From CAZGCA01 sp964524145 (GTDB taxonomy: Bacteria > Hydrogenedentota > CAZGCA01), in assembly GCA_964524145.1 (NCBI GenBank), contig CAZGCA010000032.1, positions 1 through 57,417 of the forward strand: a DNA stretch of 57,417 bases. The letters run 5' to 3'. This document shows positions 7,987 to 16,535 of this stretch, piece by piece. Made by a program: the position numbers and the translations under genes. Below the pieces are notes generated by a model that saw only the letters and a list, made by a program, of their open reading frames with translations, was not told where the DNA came from and did not search any database. Within the stretch, counting starts at the first letter, position 1; each line of letters begins with the position of its first letter.

Positions 7987-8397
7987 TCATGCCGACACCC
8001 AGCCCTCGGAGAGCACATCGTTTCTCGACGCGTCCCGCTTTCTCGTCTGGCTCTTCACCGCGGCGGCATCCTGCACGACCTTCTCAAGTTCAGCCAGATA
8101 CGCCAGAAAACGGTCGCGCCCCTCGGCGGAGAGGCGGCACAGAGTCTGGGGCCGCCTCTTGTGGTAGCCTTTCCAGACCTCGACGAGACCGGCTTCCTGC
8201 AGTGTCTGGAGATGACGGCTCAGATTGCCGTCAGTCAAGGAGCATAATTCCTTGAGGTCGTTGAACAACAGTCCCTCGGGATGGGACGCAAGCGACGTAA
8301 GAATCCCGAGCCTCGCCTTCTCGTGCATTGTCCGGTCAAGCCCTTCGTAGGCGTACTTACCCGGCTTTGCTCGTGTGTCTCTCTTCTCGGCGGACAC
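7987..8397 (-). CDS. Winged-helix transcriptional regulator
   Basis: The product has 136 residues from GTG 8397, five bases after GGAGAG and overlapping the upstream gene by 41 bases. The fold is a winged helix of the HTH_27/ArsR-like type. It runs HEKARLGILTSL, then the recognition region LTDGNLSRHLQTLQEAGLV, then the wing KGYHKRRPQTLCRLS, and ends in a helix (FLAYLAELEKVV) likely to dimerise. Regulators of this type sit with membrane proteins and creD in other bacteria. It probably controls its own operon; a palindromic operator was not identified. Confidence 0.85.
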   Translation of the reverse strand: MSAEKRDTRAKPGKYAYEGLDRTMHEKARLGILTSLASHPEGLLFNDLKELCSLTDGNLSRHLQTLQEAGLVEVWKGYHKRRPQTLCRLSAEGRDRFLAYLAELEKVVQDAAAVKSQTRKRDASRNDVLSEGWVSA

Positions 8398-9058
8398 CGT
8401 TTCTCTCCACGTCCCAATACAAGACAATTCCGGCCAGTATCTGACCGAACCCAAACGTCAACCCCATTCCCCAAGGCGACAAGCTCTTGGGGTACCCGGC
8501 CGCCGTCTGACCCAACCCAACGGTCAAGCCCGTTCCCCAATGCGGCAAGCTCGTTGGGTCGCCGGCCAGCGCCAGCAGCACCGTGCCGGCGACCAGATAA
8601 TAGAGAGCAACCCAGCCAGTGATTCTCGGCAGGTAGGGCCTCGATGCGAAGATTCCGAGACCGAACAAAACCGCCCACAACCCCGGAAGGAACGAGATGC
8701 TGTTGCTTCCCGGTCGTGCCATGAGCATTGCAACTACGAATCCCGCCACGAGGCAGGGGAGAAGCTGTCCCACTGCAGTGCGCGTTCTTCGGCGTGCAAG
8801 TTGGCTCTCCTGGCGCATGTAACCGTAGACGATGCCGCCGCCGGCAGTGGCCGAGGCGACCAGCGCCACCGCCATCCAGTAAAGAACAAAGGACTGCGGC
8901 GACTCATGCCCAACCAGTCTCCCCTGCAATGCCGCCGCCAGCAGGCCAAGCACTCCCGAAAGCGCCACCGGAACCGCCCGGTAGCCCCGGTACACGTCGG
9001 TCTTCGCCAGATGTCCGTGGATCTCCGAAATCTGATCCAGCGCCTTCTGAATCTCCAT
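8357..9058 (-). CDS. Six-helix membrane protein with 22-residue internal repeat
   Basis: The product has 233 residues. ATG 9058 follows GGGAGAG closely and leaves a roughly 60-base leader from the promoter at 9128-9156. About six hydrophobic segments follow a soluble helical N-terminus (residues 1-25). Near the C-terminus a 22-residue segment is tandemly duplicated (WGTGLTVGLGQ / WGMGLTFGFGQ), seen in DNA as two 66-base units at 8441-8506 and 8507-8572. This would add an extra short re-entrant or membrane element. It is the first gene of the regulator-creD operon. The fold resembles membrane partners of HTH_27 regulators, but function is unknown. Confidence 0.75.
   Translation of the reverse strand: MEIQKALDQISEIHGHLAKTDVYRGYRAVPVALSGVLGLLAAALQGRLVGHESPQSFVLYWMAVALVASATAGGGIVYGYMRQESQLARRRTRTAVGQLLPCLVAGFVVAMLMARPGSNSISFLPGLWAVLFGLGIFASRPYLPRITGWVALYYLVAGTVLLALAGDPTSLPHWGTGLTVGLGQTAAGYPKSLSPWGMGLTFGFGQILAGIVLYWDVERNGVRREERHTSKAG
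8441..8572 (-). repeat. In-frame 66-base tandem duplication
   Basis: Units 8441-8506 and 8507-8572 begin CTGACCGAACCC and CTGACCCAACCC and end with closely matching CCGGC sequence. The period is exactly 66 bases, so the reading frame is kept. Divergence between the units shows the duplication is not very recent. Confidence 0.8.
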
Positions 9059-9127
9059 CTGACTCTCCCTGCTGCCAACGCCCGGCATCATCGGAGCGAA
9101 TCCAAATGAACCCTGGATCCACCTCGG

Positions 9128-9156
9128 AGTATACCACATCTACTTTGCGATGTCAA
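9128..9156 (-). promoter_or_regulatory. Sigma70-type promoter of creD operon
   Basis: On the minus strand, TTGACA (9151-9156) and TATACT (9128-9133) are separated by 17 bases, a near-consensus pair. It drives the five genes from 9058 down to 5737. The rest of the 373-base gap to trpC (9157-9372) shows no gene. Confidence 0.75.
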
Positions 9157-9372
9157 GTGCTTTTCGGTGCAATGGGGATCGTGTCAAGGTGGGGTGTACA
9201 ATCCATGGTCCAGAAAGAAACGACCTGCCACTGTCAACACCTGAGAATGCTGCTTACCTTTTCGTGGCCGTGCGATCTACCATCCTCTCGGGAAGGCTCG
9301 AATAGTAGTGGCAGAGCAGGGCTGCGTGGAGAACCCCCCTTTCCTGTCGCGTGCCCGGGCGCACTGGTTAGC

Positions 9373-9401
9373 TTGACTTGGGTATCGCCAGTTGGTACCA
9401 T
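9373..9401 (+). promoter_or_regulatory. Candidate promoter of trp operon
   Basis: TTGACT (9373-9378) and TACCAT (9396-9401) are 17 bases apart. The start site would be near 9408, leaving about 24 bases before trpC. That is too short for a leader peptide and attenuator. Confidence 0.5.
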
Positions 9402-9431
9402 CAGTCAATCGCAGGTCGGAGACGGAACGGC

Positions 9432-10214
9432 GTGATTCTGGACGAGATAGTCGCTTCTAAACGTGAAGAGGTCGCGGAGCGTAAACGGCTTGTGCCGCGA
9501 GACGTTCTCGAGAGCAAGGCTGTATCAGCGCCCGCAGCGAGAGAGTTTAGATCTGCGCTCCGGGTTCCGGGCGAGGTGGCGCTTATAGCGGAGGTGAAGA
9601 AGGCGTCGCCGTCCCGCGGGGTGATGGCAGCTGATCTCGACCCCGTGGCAACGGCGCGGACGTACGAGAGATGCGGCGCGGCCGCGATCTCTGTCCTGAC
9701 GGACAAGAAGTTCTTCTGCGGAAGTATGGATGTTCTGCGGAACGTTCGGACGGCGGTTGACGTGCCGGTGCTCTGCAAGGAGTTCGTTATAGACGAAAGC
9801 CAGGTGTACGAGGCGCGCGCGGCGGGCGCGGATGCGGTGCTGTTGATAGTGCGCATACTGACCGACGACGAGTTATCGAGTTTCATGGAAGAGGCACGGA
9901 AGCTTGGCATGGTTTCTCTGGTGGAGGTTCACAGCGGAGAGGAGTTGGGCCGCGCGATCTCGGCATCTGCGGAGATCATCGGGATAAACAACCGCAATCT
10001 CGAGACGTTCGAGACGCGTTTGAGGACGACGGTCGAGCTTGCTTCGGAGGTACCGGACGACGTGGTATTCGTGAGCGAAAGCGGTATCAAGACTCGGGAA
10101 GACGTCGAGGCGCTGGCGGCTGTTGGTGTAGACGCGGTTCTTGTGGGCGAATCGCTGGTGACGAGTGGCACTATTGAGACCAAGATAGATGAACTATTGG
10201 GGCGTACGGGTTAA
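9432..10214 (+). CDS. trpC: Indole-3-glycerol phosphate synthase
   Basis: The product has 260 residues from GTG 9432, about ten bases after CGGAG. TrpC closes the anthranilate-derived chain to indole-3-glycerol phosphate in tryptophan synthesis. Family blocks are all present: EVKKASPSRG (catalytic Lys), CKEFVID (Lys), VEVHSGEEL, GINNRNL and VFVSESGI. Length is standard for a stand-alone TrpC, not the TrpC-TrpF fusion of enterics. It opens a four-gene trp cluster. Genes for the earlier steps (trpE, trpG, trpD) are not in the window. Confidence 0.97.
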   Translation: MILDEIVASKREEVAERKRLVPRDVLESKAVSAPAAREFRSALRVPGEVALIAEVKKASPSRGVMAADLDPVATARTYERCGAAAISVLTDKKFFCGSMDVLRNVRTAVDVPVLCKEFVIDESQVYEARAAGADAVLLIVRILTDDELSSFMEEARKLGMVSLVEVHSGEELGRAISASAEIIGINNRNLETFETRLRTTVELASEVPDDVVFVSESGIKTREDVEALAAVGVDAVLVGESLVTSGTIETKIDELLGRTG

Positions 10215-10839
10215 GGTTTGCGGGATAACGTCGGTTGATGACGCCATGATGGCGATAGGGAGCGGTGCCGACGCGATAGGGTTCGTATTTGCAAAGAGCC
10301 CGAGGCAGATCGGTTTCGCAGAGGCGGCGAAGATAGCGTCGCAGTTGCCGCCGTACGCCGTGTGCGTCGGCGTGTTTGTCAACGAGCCACTCTCGACGAT
10401 ATCCCAATGTCTCGAGACGTTCCTGGACTACGCCCAGTTGCACGGTGAGGAGAGCCCGGTAGAGTGCGAGGCGCTGTCCCATGTTATCCACGGTGCGGGC
10501 AGGATTATCAAGGTGTTCAGGGTTGCCGATTCGGTTGACCTGGAAGTGGTGAAGCGATACGAGAGCGTGTGCGCGTACCATCTGGACACCCGTGTGGAAC
10601 ATGTCAAAGGAGGCAGCGGCACAACGTTCAACTGGGATGTTGCGAAGAAGGTTGTGGATCTGGGCAAACCGGTGATACTGGCGGGCGGCCTGACGCCCGA
10701 AAACGTTGAAGAAGCCGTACGCACCGTGCGACCATATGCCGTGGACGCTTCAAGCGGTGTCGAGAAAGCGCCAGGGAAGAAAGATGAGCGGAAAGTCAAA
10801 GAGTTTATCAAACGCGCAAAGATGTGCGCAGCCGGATAA
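10189..10839 (+). CDS. trpF: Phosphoribosylanthranilate isomerase
   Basis: The product has 216 residues. ATG 10189 overlaps the end of trpC by 26 bases, which indicates translational coupling. The TIM barrel carries the catalytic Cys in VKVCGIT near the N-terminus and Asp in HLDTR of the middle strand. The phosphate-binding loops LAGGLTPENV and DASSGVE are present. It isomerises phosphoribosylanthranilate to the TrpC substrate. The C-terminus overlaps trpB by 56 bases. Confidence 0.96.
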   Translation: MNYWGVRVKVCGITSVDDAMMAIGSGADAIGFVFAKSPRQIGFAEAAKIASQLPPYAVCVGVFVNEPLSTISQCLETFLDYAQLHGEESPVECEALSHVIHGAGRIIKVFRVADSVDLEVVKRYESVCAYHLDTRVEHVKGGSGTTFNWDVAKKVVDLGKPVILAGGLTPENVEEAVRTVRPYAVDASSGVEKAPGKKDERKVKEFIKRAKMCAAG

Positions 10840-12016
10840 CGACGGGCATTTCGGGCTTTTCGGGGGCCGGTACGTTCCTGAGACGTTGATGAGCCCGTTG
10901 AAAGAACTTGATGATGCCTACCTCGAAGCGCAGAAGGATCCGTCGTTCGCCGAAGACATGGACTACTATCTGCGGGAGTACGTGGGTCGTCCCACGCCGC
11001 TGTACTTTGCCGAACGGTTAACCAAGCTGTGGGGAGGCGCGAAGGTATACATCAAACGCGAAGATCTGTGCCATACGGGCGCCCACAAGATCAACAACAC
11101 CATCGGCCAGGTGCTTCTTGCGCGGCGGATGGGCAAGACGCGGATAATCGCCGAGACGGGTGCGGGCCAACACGGTGTGGCGACGGCGACCGTGGCGGCG
11201 ATGTTCGGGCTGGAATGCGAGGTGTACATGGGTACGGAAGATATGCGGCGCCAGTCGCTGAACGTCTTTCGCATGAGACTGCTCGGCTCGAAGGTCACGC
11301 CCGTTGACGCAGGCAGCAAGACGCTGAAAGACGCGATAAACGAGGCGATGCGCGACTGGGTGACCAACGTCAGGACGACGCACTACGTGCTCGGTTCTGT
11401 TCTTGGCGGCCATCCGTACCCGATGATGGTACGCGATTTCCAGCGGGTTATAGGACGCGAGGCACGGGCCCAGATTCTCGAGAAGGAAGGCCGGCTACCG
11501 GACGTGCTGATCGCGTGCGTAGGCGGCGGCAGCAATTCGATAGGCCTGTTCTACGACTTTCTTGATGATGAGAATGTCAGGATGATCGGTGTCGAGGCGG
11601 GCGGGCTCGGCATCCCGACCGGCGACCATGCCGCGCGGTTCCAGACGGGTTCGCTCGGCGTTCTCCACGGAACAAAGACGTACCTTTTGCAGGACGAGGA
11701 CGGCCAAATCAGCACAACGCATTCCGTATCGGCCGGTCTGGATTATCCAAGCGTCGGTCCCGAACACAGTTGGCTGCGCGACATGAGCAGAACGGAGTAT
11801 ACGTACGCGACCGACGAGGAGACGCTGGCCGCCTTCACGCTGTTGAGCGAAGTCGAGGGCATCATACCGGCATTGGAACCCGCTCACGCGATAGCGCATG
11901 CGGCGAAGATCGTGCCGAAGATGAAGAAGGATGAGTTGGTGATCATCAACTTGTCGGGCCGGGGCGACAAGGACGTTCAGGTCGCCGCCGAACATCTGGG
12001 TGTAGACGATGAATAG
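10784..12016 (+). CDS. trpB: Tryptophan synthase beta chain
   Basis: The product has 410 residues. ATG 10784 sits directly behind AGGGAAGAAAG inside the end of trpF, so this start is preferred over the longer frame. The PLP lysine is Lys102 in HTGAHKINN. The glycine-rich phosphate loop CVGGGSNS and the C-terminal NLSGRGDKD motif are intact. It is a TrpB1-type chain by length and by the HFGLFGGRYVPE start. It makes tryptophan from indole and serine in complex with TrpA, whose gene overlaps by 8 bases. Confidence 0.98.
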   Translation: MSGKSKSLSNAQRCAQPDNDGHFGLFGGRYVPETLMSPLKELDDAYLEAQKDPSFAEDMDYYLREYVGRPTPLYFAERLTKLWGGAKVYIKREDLCHTGAHKINNTIGQVLLARRMGKTRIIAETGAGQHGVATATVAAMFGLECEVYMGTEDMRRQSLNVFRMRLLGSKVTPVDAGSKTLKDAINEAMRDWVTNVRTTHYVLGSVLGGHPYPMMVRDFQRVIGREARAQILEKEGRLPDVLIACVGGGSNSIGLFYDFLDDENVRMIGVEAGGLGIPTGDHAARFQTGSLGVLHGTKTYLLQDEDGQISTTHSVSAGLDYPSVGPEHSWLRDMSRTEYTYATDEETLAAFTLLSEVEGIIPALEPAHAIAHAAKIVPKMKKDELVIINLSGRGDKDVQVAAEHLGVDDE

Positions 12017-12812
12017 AATAGACTCCATGTTCGGACAACTGCGACAGGCGAACCGCAAAGCGTTTATACCGTATATCACTGCCGGCGACCCGACGCTGGA
12101 AAAGACTACCGAGATAGTGGTCGCTCTCGAACACAGCGGAGCGGACCTTATCGAATTGGGCGTGCCGTTTTCAGACCCGCTCGCGGACGGGCCAACGATA
12201 CAGGCGGCCTCTCAGCGAGCGCTGAAACACCGCGTGTCGCTCGGCAACGTGTTCGACACAGTCGTCGAGATGCGGAAACAGACCCAGATACCCATCATAC
12301 TGTTCACCTATTTCAATCCTGTCTTCAAGTACGGGATTGAGCGGTTTGTTGACAGTGCGGTCGACAGCGGTGTTGATGGTGCGCTCGTGCTCGATCTGCC
12401 GCCCGAAGAGGCCGGCGATTACACGGACCTGATGCGGGATAATGAGCTTGCGACGGTATTCCTCCTGGCGCCGACGAGCAGCGAGGAGCGGATCGAGTTT
12501 GTGAGCAAGAAGAGCACGGGGTTTGTCTACTACGTGTCGCGAACGGGAGTCACGGGCGTTCGCGATAAGGTTGAGGAAGCCGTCAAACCGGTGGTCGAAA
12601 AGATACGCGGCTTCACGAGCAAACCTGTTGCAGTCGGGTTCGGCATTTCGACACGGTCTCAGGCGCACGAGGTTGCCCAGTATGCCGACGCGGTGGTCGT
12701 AGGAAGCGCGATAGTGCAGGTCATCGGCGACCACGGTGAGGGGCGGGGACTTATCCCTGCCGTGAGTGCGCTCGCGGAAGAGCTGGCGGCAGGCGTGAAG
12801 GCGGAGCGATGA
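12009..12812 (+). CDS. trpA: Tryptophan synthase alpha chain
   Basis: The product has 267 residues. The catalytic pair Glu49 (LIELGVPFSDP) and Asp60 (LADGPTIQ) is at the same numbering as in the Escherichia coli protein. The loop YYVSRTGVTG and phosphate-binding GFGIST are present. It cleaves indole-3-glycerol phosphate and passes indole to TrpB. The gene overlaps trpB by 8 bases and its stop overlaps the next start by 4 bases, so the downstream peptidase-like gene shares its transcript and coupling. Confidence 0.98.
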   Translation: MNRIDSMFGQLRQANRKAFIPYITAGDPTLEKTTEIVVALEHSGADLIELGVPFSDPLADGPTIQAASQRALKHRVSLGNVFDTVVEMRKQTQIPIILFTYFNPVFKYGIERFVDSAVDSGVDGALVLDLPPEEAGDYTDLMRDNELATVFLLAPTSSEERIEFVSKKSTGFVYYVSRTGVTGVRDKVEEAVKPVVEKIRGFTSKPVAVGFGISTRSQAHEVAQYADAVVVGSAIVQVIGDHGEGRGLIPAVSALAEELAAGVKAER

Positions 12813-14143
12813 CTGAAAAGTTTGCCGAGGAATTGATTGAGCGCGCGCTGCAATCGGGCGCATCGGAAGCGGAGGCGTTTCTTTTGCGAGGCCGCTCGAC
12901 AACCGTCCAGGTGGCCGACGGCGAGGTGGAGCTGTTTCGCGAGGCGGAGGACAGTGGTGTGGGGTTGCGCGTGCTCACTGAAGACCGCCGGCTTGGGTTC
13001 TCCTATTCCTCGGAACTGTCCGACAGCGAAAGCATAGCACGGCAAGCCTGCGAGAACGCTCTGTCCGCCACACCCGACGAGCATAACGGGCTGCCGGGCG
13101 CGAACGGGGGCGAGCCGTTGCGGCAAGACATGTCGCGCGAGAACTTCGTCGAAGTCCCTACTGAAGGGAAGATCGAAAACGCGAAAAAGATGGAACGTGC
13201 CGCCAGGGAGTTTGACGACCGGGTAACCAAGGTACGCCAGTCGACCTACATGGACAGCGACGCGGAAATGCTCGTTGTGAACTCGCACGGCCTGAACCAC
13301 GGCTACTCGGGCGGTGTGTGTATGGCGAGCGTGATGACCGTTGCGGAGGAGGGAGACAACTCCGAGACAGGGTGGGACTTCGACCATTCGCGGACGTTCG
13401 CAGGGCTTGATACGCCTCGGGTCGGTCTAAACGCGGCACGGCGGGCGGTCTCGTTGCTCGGTGCGCGTCAGGTGAAGTCGTGCAGCGTACCCGTCGTTCT
13501 CGACCGTGATGTGATGGCGGAGCTGCTCGATATAGCGGTATCGTCGGTGCGCGGCGACAATGTGCTCAAAGGCAAATCGTTCTTCGCAGACAAGCTGGGC
13601 AAGCGGGTCGCGGGCGACGTGGTGACAATCGTGGATGACGGCATGTGCGAGGGCGGGGTATACCTTGCCCCGATGGACGGGGAAGGCGTCGCGAATCAGC
13701 GAACGGTGGTCGTCGAAGACGGCGTCCTCCGCTCGTTTCTGCACAGCTTCTATAGTGCGCGGAAGATGGGCGTCGAGCCGACCGGGAACGGTCGGCGCGG
13801 TTCGTTGCGCGGGGTTCCCGAGGTCGGCCCGACGAACTTCCATCTCCTTCCCGGCGCGGAGCCGCTCGAAAACCTCATCGGTGAGTGCGACAAGGGGTTC
13901 TACGTGACCGAGGTTATGGGCATGCACACGGCCAACCCGATATCCGGCGACATATCGGTCGGTGCCGCCGGCCAGTGGATAGAAGGCGGCAAACCTGCGT
14001 TCCCGGTACGTGGCGTTACGATTGCCGGCAACGTCGAACAACTGCTCAAGCTGATTGTGAAAGTCGGCGACGATATTCGTTTCACGGGCCATTGCGGCGC
14101 TCCGTCAGTGCTGATATCGGAGATGGCGATAAGTGGCGAGTAA
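12809..14143 (+). CDS. TldD/PmbA family protein, TldE/PmbA-like
   Basis: The product has 444 residues. ATG 12809 overlaps the trpA stop (ATGA), fixing the start. It belongs to the TldD/PmbA (U62) family: an N-terminal domain with VQVADGEVELFREAED, and a C-terminal domain with NGRRGSLRG, PGAEPLENLIG and PISGDISVGA. The HExxxH metal site of TldD is not seen, so it is the TldE/PmbA-type partner. In characterised systems TldD and TldE form a heteromeric protease that trims peptides such as microcins. No TldD gene is in the window; the partner is probably elsewhere. Confidence 0.88.
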   Translation: MTEKFAEELIERALQSGASEAEAFLLRGRSTTVQVADGEVELFREAEDSGVGLRVLTEDRRLGFSYSSELSDSESIARQACENALSATPDEHNGLPGANGGEPLRQDMSRENFVEVPTEGKIENAKKMERAAREFDDRVTKVRQSTYMDSDAEMLVVNSHGLNHGYSGGVCMASVMTVAEEGDNSETGWDFDHSRTFAGLDTPRVGLNAARRAVSLLGARQVKSCSVPVVLDRDVMAELLDIAVSSVRGDNVLKGKSFFADKLGKRVAGDVVTIVDDGMCEGGVYLAPMDGEGVANQRTVVVEDGVLRSFLHSFYSARKMGVEPTGNGRRGSLRGVPEVGPTNFHLLPGAEPLENLIGECDKGFYVTEVMGMHTANPISGDISVGAAGQWIEGGKPAFPVRGVTIAGNVEQLLKLIVKVGDDIRFTGHCGAPSVLISEMAISGE

Positions 14144-14166
14144 CCTATGTTGAGAGCTACCCGTAC

Positions 14167-15000
14167 ATGCAGAATCCTGTTGTGACAACTGTGCTCGGCG
14201 TTGCCGCGTTCGTGCTCGGCGCCACGGTGGGCAGCTTCCTCAACGTTTGCATCTTTCGGGTGCCGCGTGGTGAGTCCATTGTCTTTCCGGGTTCGCACTG
14301 CTTGAGTTGCGGGGACACTCTAAGGTGGTACGACAATATCCCCATCTTGAGCTACTTCATACTCCAGGGCAGGTGCCGGCGATGCGGCACGCACTTCTCG
14401 GCGCAGTATCCGCTCATCGAATTCATGACGGCCGCGCTGTTCCTCTGCGTCTATCTGAAGTTTTCGATCACACTTGCCACGCCGGTTTACTGGGCGCTCA
14501 TCGGTGCGCTGATCGTCGTAACGTGGATCGACCTGTACTACTACATCATTCCCAACCGGATCACGCTCGCGGGAATAGTCGCCGGGTTGCTTTTTAGCCT
14601 TTTGGCGTATGTGCTGCCGTCCAGCGGGCTGGTGGTGCGTTCTCCGGTTGAGGCCCTGGCAGGAGCGCTTCTTGGCGCAGGCATCCTGTACGCGGCCGAC
14701 GTGCTCGCGGTGGTGTTTCTCAATAAGGCAGGCATGGGTGGCGGCGACCTGAAACTGCTGGCGATGCTGGGCGCGTTTCTGGGATGGAAGATGATCCTGC
14801 CCATCGTGTTTTTCGCCAGCGTAATCGGCAGCGCGGTTGGAATTCCGGTCTTGATACTGAGAAAGAAGAAACACGGTCCCGCGTCCCACTACATTCCGTT
14901 CGGACCCTATCTCGCTGCGTCGGGTGTGTTTGTGCTGTTCTTCGGTGACAACCTGCTTGAGTGGTGGGCCGCGTTAAGCACAACTGTGCCGGGTTATTGA
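14167..15000 (+). CDS. pilD: Prepilin peptidase / type IV leader peptidase
   Basis: The product has 277 residues from ATG 14167, 23 bases after the previous stop and with a weak binding site. It has the full PilD layout: an N-terminal helix, and a cytoplasmic methylase-like domain with zinc-binding Cys45-x2-Cys48 and Cys70-x2-Cys73. Several more helices carry the two catalytic Asp motifs (WIDLYYYIIPN and GMGGGDLKLL). It cleaves and N-methylates prepilins with the G|FTLIE signal, such as the two encoded at 53831-54748 and 55286-56164. The setting is a housekeeping operon rather than a pilus cluster. Confidence 0.95.
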   Translation: MQNPVVTTVLGVAAFVLGATVGSFLNVCIFRVPRGESIVFPGSHCLSCGDTLRWYDNIPILSYFILQGRCRRCGTHFSAQYPLIEFMTAALFLCVYLKFSITLATPVYWALIGALIVVTWIDLYYYIIPNRITLAGIVAGLLFSLLAYVLPSSGLVVRSPVEALAGALLGAGILYAADVLAVVFLNKAGMGGGDLKLLAMLGAFLGWKMILPIVFFASVIGSAVGIPVLILRKKKHGPASHYIPFGPYLAASGVFVLFFGDNLLEWWAALSTTVPGY

Positions 15001-15052
15001 GTATTCCTGCAGGAGGGACGATGACCTCGTGGGAAATGGTGCCGTATTGTGG

Positions 15053-15058
15053 TAGAAT
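15053..15058 (+). promoter_or_regulatory. Possible extended -10 before TPR gene
   Basis: TGGTAGAAT (-10 TAGAAT at 15053-15058 with an upstream TG) lies 56 bases before the GTG start. No convincing -35 is seen, so it is a weak candidate for an internal promoter in the long operon. Confidence 0.3.
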
Positions 15059-15114
15059 TGGGTTGAGAGCCTGGGAACGCAGCACGCTGCGGAAAAACGG
15101 GACGAGGACACGAA

Positions 15115-15948
15115 GTGGACAAAGAGCAGTACCTGGATGAAGGTATCACCCATTCGATGAAGGGCCACTTGGAGGCGGCGGTCGAAAGCTTCCAGAAGGC
15201 GCTCGAACTCGATCGGGGCTTCGTCGCTGCCGAACATCAGCTTGGGAAGGCCTACATGAGGATGGGCCAGACAGGGCATGCGGTCGAGATCCTTCAGCGA
15301 GTTGTGCAATGCAAGCCGTATCAAGTCGGCGCGCGTATCGACCTGGGGTACGCGTATCTCGCGGGAGGCTGGTTGGAGGAGGCGAAAAGCGCTTTCATGA
15401 ACGGTCTCGCGATTGAGTCGGGAAGCATCAAAGCGCTGAACGGTCTGGCGCTGGTGTATTTCAAGATGGAAGACTGGGAGCAGGTTATCAGGCACGCGCG
15501 CGCAGTCCGCCAGATCAACCCCGACAACTTCGGGGGTCTGTACTTCGAGGGGATAGCCGCGAGCCGGCTGCACCTGATCGTTGAGACCGATGAGGCGCTC
15601 ACGAGAGCCGACGAGGTATTGCAGGAGTATATTGCGATGCAGCCCTACCAGGCGGAGGGATACGTGCTGCGGGGCGACATTCAGTCGCACCGCGGGGCGC
15701 CTATTAAAGCTCTCGAAAGCTATTCGGAGGCCGCGAGACTGGCCGAGTTGGCGGAGGGAAACGTCTATTCCGCGTTCGGGATAGTCTTCACGGGCGTGGA
15801 GATTTTCGAGCGTCTGGCACGCACGTTGGCCCGCGTGAAGAACGTGGAGGCGTCTGTGGAAGTAGCGCGCTCGATACTCTTGGTCGATCCGAATAACGGA
15901 ACCGCAAAAGAGTTGCTGGAGTTTTTCGATGGGGGAGACCGATCATGA
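15115..15948 (+). CDS. Tetratricopeptide repeat protein
   Basis: The product has 277 residues from GTG 15115, with GAGGA six bases upstream. TPR units run from residue 2 to about 265 and include YLDEGITHSMKGHLEAAVESFQKALELD, split here as one helix pair. Further units lie near ALVYFKMEDWEQVI and GNVYSAFGIVF. There is no signal peptide or membrane segment, so it is probably a cytoplasmic scaffold. Its stop overlaps the next start by 4 bases, making a tight pair with the 192-residue unknown. The specific partner is not known. Confidence 0.8.
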   Translation: MDKEQYLDEGITHSMKGHLEAAVESFQKALELDRGFVAAEHQLGKAYMRMGQTGHAVEILQRVVQCKPYQVGARIDLGYAYLAGGWLEEAKSAFMNGLAIESGSIKALNGLALVYFKMEDWEQVIRHARAVRQINPDNFGGLYFEGIAASRLHLIVETDEALTRADEVLQEYIAMQPYQAEGYVLRGDIQSHRGAPIKALESYSEAARLAELAEGNVYSAFGIVFTGVEIFERLARTLARVKNVEASVEVARSILLVDPNNGTAKELLEFFDGGDRS

Positions 15949-16523
15949 GCGACGTCAGCCTTCAGTTGGTCAGAGAGTTTTTCGAGCTTAATAACTTCAC
16001 CGTTCTCATGAAACGCAAACACCAGTTGCAGAAGTACGATCCGGAAGGCGAACAGAACATCGAGCTGCTCATAACGAACCTCTCGGAGACCGATGTGCCG
16101 GAGACCGATCAACTAGTCCTGGACCTCGAGAGCCTCGCGACGCTGCGGCGTGGAATAGTGGATGTCAAGGGGTGGCATACCGAGATATTCTACCCGTCGC
16201 TGTTGGAGAGAGATGCTCTCTACTCGTTTGTTCGTCGCGAAACACTTGAATATGCCGGCCGAGCGTTCGGCAGCGACCAGTTCTCGAAAATCATGGTGTT
16301 GTCTGAGCTGCCGAAGTCCGGCCCTATGCGCGCGAGATCAGAGGAAGTCCTGAAAGAAAAAGGCGTCGACCACGTGCTTGAGTTTCGGTTCATTCTCAGG
16401 ACACTGGTCTCGCGCGCTCATGTTAACAACAACTACACCGAGTCCGACACCCTCCAGATGCTCCGGCTCGTGAAACGGTACGGGCTGATTCGCGACTCGC
16501 AGATGGAGTTTGACTTTCCTTGA
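15945..16523 (+). CDS. Conserved-looking unknown, possible nuclease-like fold
   Basis: The product has 192 residues and starts with an ATGA overlap on the TPR gene. The N-terminal segment (FFELNNFTVLMKRK, then NIELLITNL) is compatible with the alpha-beta core of restriction-endonuclease-like folds: a helix, an acidic residue, and a strand ending in a hydrophobic run. I cannot place all catalytic residues. The C-terminal half is helical and basic. It precedes endonuclease IV by 12 bases. The fold suggestion is inference; the protein is otherwise unrecognised. Confidence 0.7.
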   Translation: MSDVSLQLVREFFELNNFTVLMKRKHQLQKYDPEGEQNIELLITNLSETDVPETDQLVLDLESLATLRRGIVDVKGWHTEIFYPSLLERDALYSFVRRETLEYAGRAFGSDQFSKIMVLSELPKSGPMRARSEEVLKEKGVDHVLEFRFILRTLVSRAHVNNNYTESDTLQMLRLVKRYGLIRDSQMEFDFP

Positions 16524-16535
16524 TGGCGGGGCCTC

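Noticed and set aside
9379..9431. Possible trp attenuator leader
   Set aside because: Only about 24 bases separate the likely transcription start from trpC, with no Trp-rich leader ORF or terminator hairpin.
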